NCBI GenBank assembly: GCA_028023455.1
Contig: JAQFVV010001026.1
Location: 62,001-126,000 of the forward strand
Direction: 5' to 3'
Length of the DNA stretch: 64,000 bases
From: Epiperipatus broadwayi
Lineage: Eukaryota; Onychophora; Udeonychophora; Euonychophora; Peripatidae
In this document: piece after piece, positions 49,150 through 58,916 of the stretch
Numbering within the stretch: the first letter of the stretch is position 1
Layout: each line of letters begins with the position of its first letter
Made by a program: the position numbers and the translations under genes
Notes under the pieces: generated by a model
The model's database searches: none
Seen by the model: the letters and a program-made list of their open reading frames with translations, nothing else
What the model was told of the DNA's origin: nothing

Positions 49150-49500
49150 TCTAATTTCATTCTTTTTATTATATTTATCTAATTTCCAGAAACTTAAACA
49201 AATTATGTTCCAGTTTAGGACTATTTTTTATCATGTATAGCAGTAAATTTTTATTGTGGCTATTTACTTTTACAAGTACTAATATCATTCCTTTGATATT
49301 GATTGGATTTCCATTTACATCTATCACCACTAAATAAGTTTTCTTGATTTGAATCATATTATTTCTCTTTTACTAATGACTGTTCAATCTTTAAACATGC
49401 CATATGTCTGCATTGCTATCTATTTCCATTTTTATGATTTGGTTACAAATTCCAATATCTAATAAATTTGGCATATCCTGACTTTCCTTTATTCTTTTCA
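49150..49500 (-). pseudogene. Retropepsin-like protease remnant (gypsy element)
   Basis: Reads LLDIGICNQIIKMEIDSNAD, where DSNA occupies the position of the catalytic D-T-G-A motif and is no longer consistent with activity. It continues as TYLVVIDVNGNPINIKGMI, the usual sequence after the flap (Y..NGxPI.IxG). Confidence 0.65.
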
Positions 49501-49559
49501 CATTCGTGGACTTCACTACTCCTCCCCTCGATTTACTACTTTTCATTGGTAAATTCTCT

Positions 49560-50215
49560 TTAAACATTCATTTATTAGCACAAATCTTGGACAAATGACC
49601 CGTCAAACCACAGATAAAGCACTTATATATCTTAAATTTATACATATTTTTAAGATGACTGTTCTTTACCCATATACTTGGCTTCACTTCATCAGCAGCA
49701 TTTTTAAATTCATGTACATGATCTAGAACAGCTTCATTGCTATATGTCATTCAATGATGCATTACAACTTAACATTAATTCATTTAGAAGTATTTGTCTA
49801 AGCTTCTCATCTCTTATGCCCCATAACAATTAGTCCAATAGCATCTCTTCTAGATATCTATATTCCCATTCCTTCACTAAACCTCACAGTGCTAAATCAT
49901 ACTCCCATGTTTCCATTTGGTGATTACTTTTTGTTACTAAAACGAAGACATGCTTTGTATTTTCACATTGTAGGTTCGAAATACACATTTAATTTTTGTA
50001 GCATTTCCTCATGTTTGTAAAAAGTTGGTTTTGGATCACACAAACGATTTGCTAATTGCATAATATTCTTTCATGACATCCATAGTAAGGTAGCAACTTT
50101 CAGTTTGTCTTCATAAATATTTTTGATTATACTTTTCAAAATGATTCACATATATTTGCCAATGACCTGGATTGTTTATATCAAAAGGCATTATCGCACT
50201 GTTCTGTATTTCCAA
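49560..50215 (-). pseudogene. gag with CCHC zinc knuckle (gypsy element)
   Basis: Upstream part reads MPFDINNPGHWQIYVNHFEK and, after a shift, KLKVATLLW and SKSFV/NRLCDPKPTF-type readings, a typical gypsy gag start. Downstream the 60-aa ORF at 49568-49750 ends with CFICGLTGHLSKIC, an intact CX2CX4HX4C nucleic-acid-binding knuckle. Frameshifts separate the parts. Confidence 0.75.
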
Positions 50216-50289
50216 GTATGTACATCAACATTAGGAGCAATATGTATAGCTTTTGGTGATTGTGCCAACCGCAGCAATTGATATTACAG

Positions 50290-50989
50290 AACCAAACATT
50301 AATCTAAGCAGTCGTACACCCATTAATTATAGCTTGAAATCTGTCTTTTCCCAAAGACATTATCATGTGTTTGAAGTGTTTGTATTCAGTCATTTATAGT
50401 TAAAATCTGCAAAACGCATGTGCACAGCTTAATGCTGTTTAACTATTACAGTTTATAAAACATCGCGCTATATAAAATAAATGATTTATTTACAAAAGGT
50501 TTTTGAAAATGGGTGTATTACTCACAATATATATAAGAATTAATAACAAGTTAAACCAGTGACTTGCTAGTTAAACTTCATAAAATAATCTTAATCATAT
50601 ATAGACAGTTCTTTATAGAGTTTGACTCTGTTACTACTATTTATTAAAAGTTCTACATTTCAATCTAATAACTTTCTCCATTACTTTTCCATTAGTTTTC
50701 ATCAGTATTACTCTGCTTACCAACATAAGTTTAGTAAGTATCTTACTGCTTAATCAACTATCCGACTCGGTATATCTGGTTTTCGACTTCATTTCTCTTT
50801 TTCATCAAAGTTCTGTAGACATTTTTAATGAACCTGCTAATTTGTATATTTCACTACTGTCCTTATGCAAGTTAGGATATCAAGATTAATTTGCATTTCC
50901 ATCATTTCTAGAATGACTATATTTTTTGTATTGTCCGATTATAAACACACATCCAACATTTATTTCCCAAACCAGTTCAATATATTACA
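50290..50989 (-). repeat. 5' LTR (approximate ends)
   Basis: Begins TGTAATATATTGAACTGG on the minus strand and loses similarity after ATTAATGTTTGG, before the gag region. Partner of 46236-46719. Confidence 0.65.
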
Positions 50990-52011
50990 ATGTATATTTG
51001 ATTTGTTCAATCATGTACTAAATGTATTCATTATATATATATATATTAAATGCTTTTAAACATATAATGAAATATGAATTAACATATATGCAATAATTAT
51101 AAAATAGTATATATAGAAATATAAAAACTTTATTAAAAAATGTAAAATTGTGATTAGTAATATAAAAAAAAAAGGCAAATATCTGGGTGTGATGTCTAAC
51201 AGAGTGCATATTGAAACGTATACGGTAATTAACAAATGTTTGGAAGTGATTGTATAATCCAGAGAAAAAAGTCCTAGACTCAAAAAAAAAAAAAAACCAA
51301 TAAACACGACAAGAAAAAAAACTCCCGAGTTGAACCTCTTGTGGATGGCAATCTTAGAGATTGTTTCTATGGGTGTAAAATTAGGTCTAGTCCTTTTTTT
51401 TAACAAGTCTTATAGCAAATATATCAGTAGTTAGAAGCAACTAATCTTTTATAATCACTTTAAAAAAAAATTAAGGATTAAGCTCTAACCTCATGGATCT
51501 GAAGTGAGACATTTATTACCTTACGTTCATTTACTGGATGACTCGAACAGTATACACATTAACCATTAAAGTCATATTTAAATAATACATTATCAATCTT
51601 TCTCCTATTTACCCAGTAATAAATGGTCTTTAATCCGATGGTGGCAGTTCGTAACCATTCTCGCCAAACAGTTTAAGTCAAGCCACGATTTGCAATTCCT
51701 GGCAAATTCTCGTTTTGGACATATCATATCTCATACAATTTCAAAATTGTTTTGTTTAATACATTTAATGTTAAGCAAAATTTTCAATTAAAAACATATA
51801 AATGTTCTAGTAGCAGTTTTTTTTTGTATCAGTATATATTCTTTCTATTAACAACTAAATTTCCTCAATTTAATGGCTCTTTCGCATAATTAAATGTAAG
51901 ATAATTTTTTTGACTTCGACATCATTATATATTAGAATGGTTATTTATTTTAAATTATTTACAGACCATGTCTCTATTAAAATTATATATTACTATTTTA
52001 TTTATACGTAC
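50990..52011. other. No gene recognised beside exon 1
   Basis: AT-rich, with a TATATATATATATATT run near 51035 and a poly-A run near 51283. Two overlapping hydrophobic minus-strand ORFs (51018-51209, 51056-51406) show no family resemblance and are probably chance. The stretch is the start of EIF1AD intron 1. Confidence 0.5.
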
Positions 52012-52098
52012 CTTAACTATACGCTGATTGTCTTTAGGTAGTATAAATTCATCTAAAATTTCTTTGGCAACATACTTTCTTTTCGTAGCCTTGGACAT
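52012..52098 (-). CDS. EIF1AD: EIF1AD (haponin) coding exon 1
   Basis: Encodes 29 codons beginning MSKATKRKYV and ending NQRIVK, the conserved amino terminus of EIF1AD, an eIF1A-like S1/OB-fold nuclear protein thought to bind RNA. The exon ends in AAG followed directly by GTACGT, a good splice donor. It joins in phase 0 to the exon at 12648-12756, whose product continues the same family alignment, so two independent pieces support the call. The ATG follows a short AT-rich leader, and an ETS-like CCGGGAAG lies about 80 bp upstream (52176-52183) as a possible promoter element. Codons are intact and conserved although every neighbour is transposon debris. Family assignment is from recognition; the splice join is read directly. 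Confidence 0.9.
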
Positions 52099-53765
52099 AA
52101 TGGAATAACGATTGTACACATTAAAGCCTTTACTTTCTTAATAATGTTTAATTAAATTACACTGCTAGCAAAATGCCGGGAAGCAAGTCAATATTAATAA
52201 AATAATAAAAATTGGAATGGGCTCCCACTTTGAAAAATTAAAGAACAAAAGAAAATGTTAATATTATTAACAGTTAAATATTTCTAGAAAAAAAAAATGG
52301 GAAAAAAAATACCACTGATAAGCATTTCATAAAAATAACATTAAAATATGTATTAGAAATAAAAAATTATAACTTTTTAAAACTATATTTAAAATTTTAA
52401 TAAAACGATAATTCTTATGTAGATCGTCCATTTTTATTATTTAATTCCAAGAAATCGTTTAGTTCAGATCTTAACTGGCTTACAAAATTAATTTTAAAAA
52501 TGCATATTTTATGGCAAACTTTATGTTTGTTACTATAGAAAAAATTTTAAAAAATTAGATATTCTTTTTATTATTATTTTATTTATATATTTTGTGACAA
52601 CCAATTATCAATACGGGCTGAATTTTTTTCACGACGCGCTTTAAGTCAAGAAGTTTGAATAGACTTCTCTGTATAGAAAACTATTTGTTAGAAACTTTAA
52701 TTGAGTAGAATATTAATTGCATTCTGTTGTAAAATAAGTAAGTAGAGTATTTTTAAATAGTTCAATCTTAGTTCTTTTTGTAAAAGAGTATACGTATATT
52801 TCGGTGTTTAAGATTATGGCGTTTGAGAGTATTCAAATTTAAACCTGCATTTTCTAACGGTATTCTTTATAACAACACTTATGAACTCTTGATTGTAAAT
52901 TTAATTTGAATTATAAGTACGTATTTGCTGTAACTTAAAATATTTTTTTTTAATTAGCTACTTATATTTTATTTTTTAATTTTCAGTTAGTTGACCAACT
53001 TTTTTGTCTTATTACTTTTATTGGCTTTTTAAAAAAATTTAATAAACATTGCTAGTTTTATTTAGAAAATTTATCGAAATAGATTAATAAAGATATTATT
53101 TTAAAGTCTAGATTGATTGAATTTGAAGTCTATTAAATTAAATTGCCAAGTTAAGTATATTTTATGTTATACCGCTTTCAAGATTTGGCAATATTTTGCA
53201 ATTAAAGTGTAAATGATTTGATAGTAAAGTGATACATTGCCTTTAATAATGCATTATCTAAAATTGTTTCGTTTTACATTATGGAGTAATCTGGAGAAGG
53301 ACAAAAAAAAACAACGTTAATTCATATTCTTTACATACAATATGTTTAATGTTATATATTTTAGTCACTTATTAAACAACTTTTAACTTAGTTTAAAAAA
53401 CTTATTGGTAAACATTTGTTGGATAATTTAAAATTCAAAAATTGAATGCTGGGCATTTCTATTCTCTTAAAAATATGTACAGCCATTTGGTTTCACATCG
53501 TTATCTTTCAAAATATATAGAGAGCGTTAATATCTATCTGCATTATATTGATTGATGTCTTATGAAAATTATCATTGAAAGTTGTAAATACTCCGTCATC
53601 TTTGATAATGACGTGAGCCGTTTCCGTGGGAAGTATAACTTATCTAACTCACGTGATAATATGTTGGATTATTATTCATCTTCGGAATATGTTGGATTAT
53701 TTCCATCTATCATTACACGTTGAATGTGTAGAAAATTTTATTTAAACTTTTCAAATACAAACAAC
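52099..53765. other. Upstream of EIF1AD, no further gene recognised
   Basis: Contains the presumed EIF1AD promoter and 5' leader immediately right of the ATG. An AATATGTTGGATTATT repeat occurs at 53667 and 53687. No other coding, RNA or transposon signal was identified. Confidence 0.45.
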
Positions 53766-53954
53766 TGTTAATAATAACACACAAATTAATAGATTACACG
53801 ACGTTTCAAGTACTATTATTTCCATTCTTCATATTTTGTTGGCTTGATTATTAACAAAATGGTAAACTCTACCTTTAACGAGCCGAAACTTGTGTAGTGG
53901 CGGAATAATTTCGAACTTTTTTTTTCCTCGTAATTTTGTTACTTTTTTATCCAG

Positions 53955-54546
53955 AAATCATCTGTCCCTGCAAACCCTTGTGCTTATAGATTTTATTGGG
54001 TAAATAATTTGCCGCAAGATTACATTGTACATAAGACTGATGTTTGTGCCCGAGTTATCATAATTGGGCAAATTTTTGCAAGACGAATGCGCAAGATACT
54101 TTGAGCGAAATCTACCGCAGCTCGATGGATTCGATAATGATGGAGTCCTACTAATTGCAGAAGTTGACGAGACTAAATATTTTCATAGAAAATATCGAGG
54201 AGAATGGCAAGATCATTGGGTGTTTGGTGGCATAGAGAGGGAGTCTAGAAAGTGTTTCATAACAGGTTCTATACAGGATGGTGGCTACTCCTGAACCCCT
54301 TATATAACAATATATTTTACCAGGGAACCCATCATTATGAATAGGTGGGCTGCATACGATAACGTAGGCAGAATTTATAGAATAACTTATATGCATTCTG
54401 TTGTTGTGCACCAGAAGAACTTTGGGGATCCAGACGATACAGATATCCATAGTTGAAATGTAGAGAAACTATGGATGCATGCAAAACGTAAGCTAAAATG
54501 GCAATTTGGTACCAGCAATGCCTTATTTGTCCTATCTGCATGACTT
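53955..54546 (+). pseudogene. Merlin transposase pseudogene
   Basis: An N-terminal helix region (CAYRFYWVNNLPQDYI) is in one frame. After a shift near 54060, an ORF reads LLIAEVDETKYFHRKYRGEW and HWVFGGIERESRKCF, the first catalytic Asp/Glu region of the DDE domain. The same frame continues through an in-frame stop at 54292 to EPIIMNRWAAYDN (second acidic position replaced: usual SDCWxAY) and HQKNFGDPDDTDIHS, another stop, then NVEKLWMHAKRKLKW (third catalytic region). Inactive: one frameshift, two stops and a lost catalytic residue. Confidence 0.82.
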
Positions 54547-54654
54547 TTCATTCAGGACTCTGAAATAGTGACGCCATTTTTGTGAAATTTATTATGTGTA
54601 TTGTTGAGAACTACGCATTGTAATTTGAAATTATTTCTCCAGAGTGTGAATGTG

Positions 54655-54885
54655 TGGACTCGCTAAAGGTAATGTTTACCAACAACATTAGCACAAGAGT
54701 TGAACTAAAATTTTTAGATTCTTGAATATCGAATTTTAAGGCAATGCTCTAACCAACTGAGCTATTCTGTCAAAGGCTAGCTCATTTGATTAGAGCGTTG
54801 TTTTAAAATTTGATATTCATGAATCGTAAAGATTTTAGTTTGACTCTTATGTTAATATTGTTATTGGGCAGACTAGCAACACCTG
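54655..54885. repeat. Head-to-head palindrome of two tRNA-like (SINE-like) arms
   Basis: Centre near 54771. Outward on the minus strand: AATAGCTCAGTTGGTTAGAG with TTAAAATTCGATATTCA and TTTTAGTTCAACTCTTGTGC. On the plus strand: GGCTAGCTCATTTGATTAGA with TTAAAATTTGATATTCA and TTTTAGTTTGACTCTTATGT. Each arm (~103 bp) has an A-box-like D arm and a B-box-like GTTYRACTC. They resemble a tRNA-derived SINE in two opposed copies, located just inside the right terminal repeat of the Merlin element. Confidence 0.6.
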
Positions 54886-55261
54886 AAGAAGAGTAGAGAA
54901 TAATTCCGCTCGAAATGTAATCTATTAACCTGCATTGTCTATTTGTGTGCCATTACTAACAGATGTTTAAAATCTAAAATACAAGGAATAAATCCTTTAT
55001 GTTGCTTTTTCAAATTAAAAATAAATCCTAGATATAATAAAATATCTTTATCTAACAACAAAATGATATATGATAATATCTGTAATATAGTCATATAATC
55101 ATAACATATAAAAGCTCTTCGGCAAATTGTAAATTTTTGCCCATTTCTGTATTTTTTAATTACAAAAATACCCTATATTGCATACATAGTGACATCTACG
55201 GCTCTATATAAAATTAACACAAGCCTATAATTACACTTAAATATCTTTATAATAACACATA

Positions 55262-55775
55262 TTATACAACTCTCCATTCATTTTTCATTATCCAATTATT
55301 AGTTAAATTAATTGACGTTTTATAAATGTTTATACAATTATTTCTGTTATAATTAATGTAATTGGTTTCATATATCTTCCTTCTATTAATTTCTTTAATA
55401 TAATTTAATGGACTTATATTCTTAACACAATCTATTCTATGTCCATATTTTAAGTAGTGAACATATAATGCAGATCTGTCATCTCTTCTATTAATAGCAT
55501 TATTATGTTCTTTAACCCTTCTAATTGTTTTGCTGTATGTTCATAATAAACCATACTGCTAACCCCACAAGTAATTTTATATACTATATCCTTTTTATAT
55601 TTTATATCATCTTTTATTTTATAATTCCCTACTAATATATCAAGATTTTTACTGTTTGACCATCCTATTTTAATATGTTTATCTATATAATTTTTATTTT
55701 TTAATAATGTATTATAAATTTTAGGAACATATGAAAGTTTTACCCATTTTATATTTTTTGGTTCATTATTATTAT
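55262..55775 (-). pseudogene. Penelope linker and GIY-YIG endonuclease, frameshifted
   Basis: Reads NNNEPKNIKWVKLSYVPKIY (linker), then DIVYKITCGVSSMVYYEHTA. The second element of the GIY-YIG motif has become YYEH, so the usual YIG glycine is lost. After a one-base shift near 55525 it continues RRVKEHNNAINRRDDRSALY, VHYLKYGHRIDC, ETNYINYNRNNCINIY, and ends NEWRVV-stop at 55262-55264. The conserved R..EH and ALYxH..xxGH elements remain. It nicks target DNA in active elements; here it is inactive through shift, mutation and separation from the RT. Confidence 0.82.
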
Positions 55776-56071
55776 GAAACAGATATGTCTATCCTACTGT
55801 TTCACCTACTATATGCTATAGTAGTACTTATATTTACGTACCTATATACCCAAATCCTCGTATATCAGGCTAATATTAAAATTAATAATCATAGTTATGT
55901 ATATGTGCGTATATTATAGCATACAACGTAAAAAGTGTATGTATATAAATAATAAATCAACTCATGCGCACATATATATTACTGTTTACTAGATAAAAGT
56001 AAATCTTGATGCATGTGTAACCAAGATATATGTATATGCAGAGAAGAAATAGTTTGACAGGTTAAACATTA

Positions 56072-56211
56072 TAAGTTTTCTTTATTTAATTTGTTTTATA
56101 AATGTAATATTGTTAAATAATTTTATAAATAATATTTTTAAACATAAGTTTTCTTTATTTAATTTGTTTTATAAATGTAATATTGTTAAATAATTTTATA
56201 AATAATATTTG
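56072..56211 (+). repeat. 73-bp tandem duplication, near identical
   Basis: TAAGTTTTCTTTATTTAATT starts at 56072 and again at 56145; the two 66-73-bp copies are essentially identical, so this is a very recent duplication. Confidence 0.85.
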
Positions 56212-56879
56212 AAATTATATTCCTGCATATATAGTTAAATTCTGTTTACGTGTTACACATATATAATAAATTTTTCAGATTTGTTTTCGCAAAGGGATAA
56301 TAAAATTGATTCATCTCACTATAGATTTTAAAGTGAGGTGAAAGAAATTAAATTGGCCAAAGCTGGCAAACAAGTCAATAACAGCAGGAGTCACTATTTT
56401 GTCAAAGTGTAGTAAACTAATTAGGAAGATGGATCTGAAATTTAAGATATAATTAAGAACTGTAAAGAAAAACGTGATTTTGGTTTTCACTTTATTACAG
56501 GTAGTTAATAAAGAAAACACATGTGACTGAAGTAAAAAGAGGGGAGGGGGGATGAAAGAGTATAAAATGTATTACAGCCATTTTTGTAGTGAGGCTGAAC
56601 TATTATTAAGTTTAAGATTAAACAGATTGCTAAAATCGTTAATAATGAAAATGGTTGGCTAAGTACGGAAAAGACTGGCTCTCCAGAGCCCGAAGAGAGT
56701 TCTACAGTATGGAGAACAGGATGACCAATGCCCGTTACAGTAACAGCACGCTCAAGACCAACAGTGAATAACCATGCCTGAGAAAAGAACTTAAAGCGGT
56801 AACACTTCTGCAATTTTAAAATGAACTCTAAACTAAATATCATAACCTATTAAAGCTAACTCAAATTATTATAAATGGC

Positions 56880-57130
56880 CAATATAATTTAAAGTAAGGT
56901 ATTTCAAACCTTCCAATATTAATTCTTAGAGTAAAATGTAACTTTTGTAATATTATTTGGTATCACAAATATTGCCTAATTTAAACTGATTGTATATAAT
57001 TTAAACTAATGTATTTCAAACTATCAAATACTGATTCATTAACTAAAATGTAACTTTTGTAATTATTATTTGGTATCTTAAATCTTGCCTGATTTAACTG
57101 ATTTGGTATAATTTAAAATGATATAATTTA
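56880..57130 (+). repeat. 112-bp tandem duplication, diverged
   Basis: GTATTTCAAAC, TAAAATGTAACTTTTGTAAT and TTATTTGGTATC occur twice, offset by 112 bp (TAAAATGTA at 56932 and 57044). Confidence 0.65.
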
Positions 57131-57818
57131 ATCTGATTTAAGCCGAGTTAAAATAATTTATTAATATATCTTAATTCCGTTTCTTTGCACTAAGTAAAGA
57201 AAGCCAAATCTTAGATTTCACTTACGTGAAATCTTAATTATAATTTTATGTTTTTTAGTTAAGTCTATGCCAATATTATTTTCAATTATTTATTTATATG
57301 TTTATGCTATGTTGATTCAGAACGGAGTTTACCCGCATTTAAGTTAACTAGTGAGAAATGATTAGAAGTTCTCACTCAGATAATTTTGCGTATTAGGGCA
57401 CAAACGAAACTCCCTTCTGAAACAAGTAAATAAAGCTTTGTTTAGGTGTATAATTAAGCGATTATAAATGATTAAAAATAGGTTTGCGTTAAATGAAAAA
57501 TCTTGTCAATATTTAGCTGAAGTGAGTAAATGCAGGATAGTACTAGAATTTAATCTTATAATTATCGCAAAATATGCTGTAGTCCTCCTTATATATCTAT
57601 AAATGCCTATATAGATAGCTTAATAGATTAGATTCGTTATATTTCTTTAATAGCATAATTATAAATGCTAATTTATGAACTGATTTATGGTGGTTTTATA
57701 GAAACTAATGTTTTGCATCTCAATTTTATATATATTAATGTAGTAAGCGGGGCGAATGTGTTCTTAGGAAGCGCAATTGCTTATTGCTGTGGATTATTTC
57801 TTGAATGGGCTTCTGGTT

Positions 57819-57994
57819 TTAATAGCCATCCCATATGTTTAGTTCAGACAGCTCTTGTTCCACAGTGGGTTTGATTTTAAGGGTCATCCCATTACCTCTT
57901 CTTAAGACTGGATCAGAAGCATCCACATATTCTGATATAGCTGTTTGATCACCCAAACTAAAAGGTCTCTTTCACTTTCACAGCAATGGGCTCG
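57819..57994 (-). pseudogene. Coding-like C-terminal exon remnant, unrecognised
   Basis: After a good acceptor (CCTTTTTCTAG, just right of 57994) the minus strand reads EPIAVKVKETF. After a one-base surplus in a TTTT run it reads SLGDQTAISEYVDASDPVLR, RGNGMTLKIKPTVEQELSEL and NIWDGY-stop. The composition is that of a real protein, unlike the surrounding AT-rich noise. The frameshift suggests a pseudogene carried in the insertion, or a gene fragment. I could not name the family. Confidence 0.4.
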
Positions 57995-58365
57995 CTAGAA
58001 AAAGGAACCGGTTACATGGTAACAAATCCTCTAAACAAGAGCACATCCAAAATGCACAGATTAAGATGGTATGTTTTCTATATGCCTTAGTATCTGAAGT
58101 CTTACTACCCATCATCAGTTCATCCCTCCATAATAATTTAATTTCAGCTTTGATCTGAAATTGAATCTAGTTTTGTAGGCTAATAATCTATATAGAGAAT
58201 TGAGTACCAATCAAATAAATTATTAATTATAATTGATGATGATCACTTCTGCGGATTAACTAAAGCAAATCTAAGCGTCAAAACATAGCATAAGTAGGGC
58301 ATAGGTAATCATGAGCTAAACTTGAAATAAATCTATACTGCTGTAATAATAAACCTCATAAAAAT

Positions 58366-58618
58366 GTAACTTGATAAATTAGAAATCATCATCACCTACC
58401 AGTGAAATAAAATCGTCAATCTGTAAATTTAAACAATATGTAACTTTATAAATTATCATCACCTGCGAGTAAGAGAAAATAATAAGTGTAAATTTAAACA
58501 AAATGTAACTTTATAAATCATCACCTGCGAGTGAGGCCCAATACTAAATGTGTAAATTCAAACAGCCTGTAACGTATTCTATCATCATCACCTGCGAGTG
58601 AAACAAAACTGTGTCAGT
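58366..58618 (+). repeat. Minisatellite, about four units of ~66 bp
   Basis: Each unit contains GTAACTTTATAAAT(A), ATCATCACCTGCGAGTGA and GTGTAAATT(T/C)AAACA in order; unit starts near 58366, 58439, 58504 and 58570. The units differ by small indels. Confidence 0.75.
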
Positions 58619-58916
58619 CAATTGTTTTATTTTATTTACTTTATTACTTAAATTTTGTTTTTATTAAATTTGTTTAAAATATAACTCTGCTTAATGTCTA
58701 AATTATGTTCATTATTCATTAGTTAATTATTAATTAGTAATTAGTTATTGTTTGAATATTTATGAATCACAGTCTAAATTTAATGATGTCTGTTAGTTGA
58801 GTCACACCTATACAGCTATACTGTGGTCATGCCAATTTATATCATAGTCTCGTGATTCACCGATGTGCTACTGCCGGCACGCAAATTAAGAAAATACTAG
58901 TGTGGCCTCATATATG

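Larger units (their letters stand above)
46236..50989 (-). mobile_element. Ty3/gypsy (Mag-like) LTR retrotransposon, decayed
   Basis: Flanking direct repeats at about 46236-46719 (3' LTR) and 50290-50989 (5' LTR). On the minus strand the order is gag with zinc knuckle, protease, RT, RNase H, integrase, which is the Ty3/gypsy order. All domains contain stops and shifts. The LTRs are strongly diverged (about 480 against 700 bp), so the copy is old. No target duplication or primer site was recognised. Confidence 0.8.
12757..52011 (-). other. EIF1AD intron 1, about 39.3 kb
   Basis: The interval between the two EIF1AD coding exons. It starts with GTACGT and ends with a polypyrimidine tract plus AG. 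Nearly all of it is transposon remnants on both strands, listed separately. A small unannotated exon inside it, skipped by this phase-0 join, cannot be excluded. Confidence 0.8.
53766..54961 (+). mobile_element. Merlin-family DNA transposon, about 1.2 kb
   Basis: Both ends share, in inverted orientation, TGTTARTAATRRCACACAAA, TTAATAGATTACA and a TTTC(A/G)AG..TTATT..TTCTTC block (left about 53766-53850, right about 54872-54961). Between them lies a Merlin (IS1016-like, ISXO2/DDE_Tnp_IS1595) transposase remnant on the plus strand. Size and coding match Merlin. An 8-9 bp target duplication was not found, so the exact ends remain open. Confidence 0.7.

Noticed and set aside
51056-51406. 116-aa hydrophobic minus-strand ORF
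   Set aside because: Composition is that of translated T-rich DNA (long F/L/I/Y runs); no domain, and it lies in intron sequence.
54735-54870. Functional tRNA genes at the Merlin palindrome
   Set aside because: Both arms lack a proper anticodon stem and acceptor pairing; they are tRNA-like repeats, not genes.
54877-54920. CTGAAGA ... CTCGAAATG, hammerhead-like motif at the Merlin right end
   Set aside because: The base before stem II would form an A-C mismatch at the essential closing pair and no stem I or III partner was found. At best a decayed relic.
57665-57874. 69-aa plus-strand ORF with hydrophobic middle
   Set aside because: It overlaps the opposite-strand coding-like segment, which has the better composition and a splice acceptor; no family resemblance.
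58380-58618. Regularly spaced repeats that could suggest a CRISPR array
   Set aside because: Whole ~66-bp units are similar, with no unique spacers, and the context is animal nuclear DNA. It is a minisatellite.
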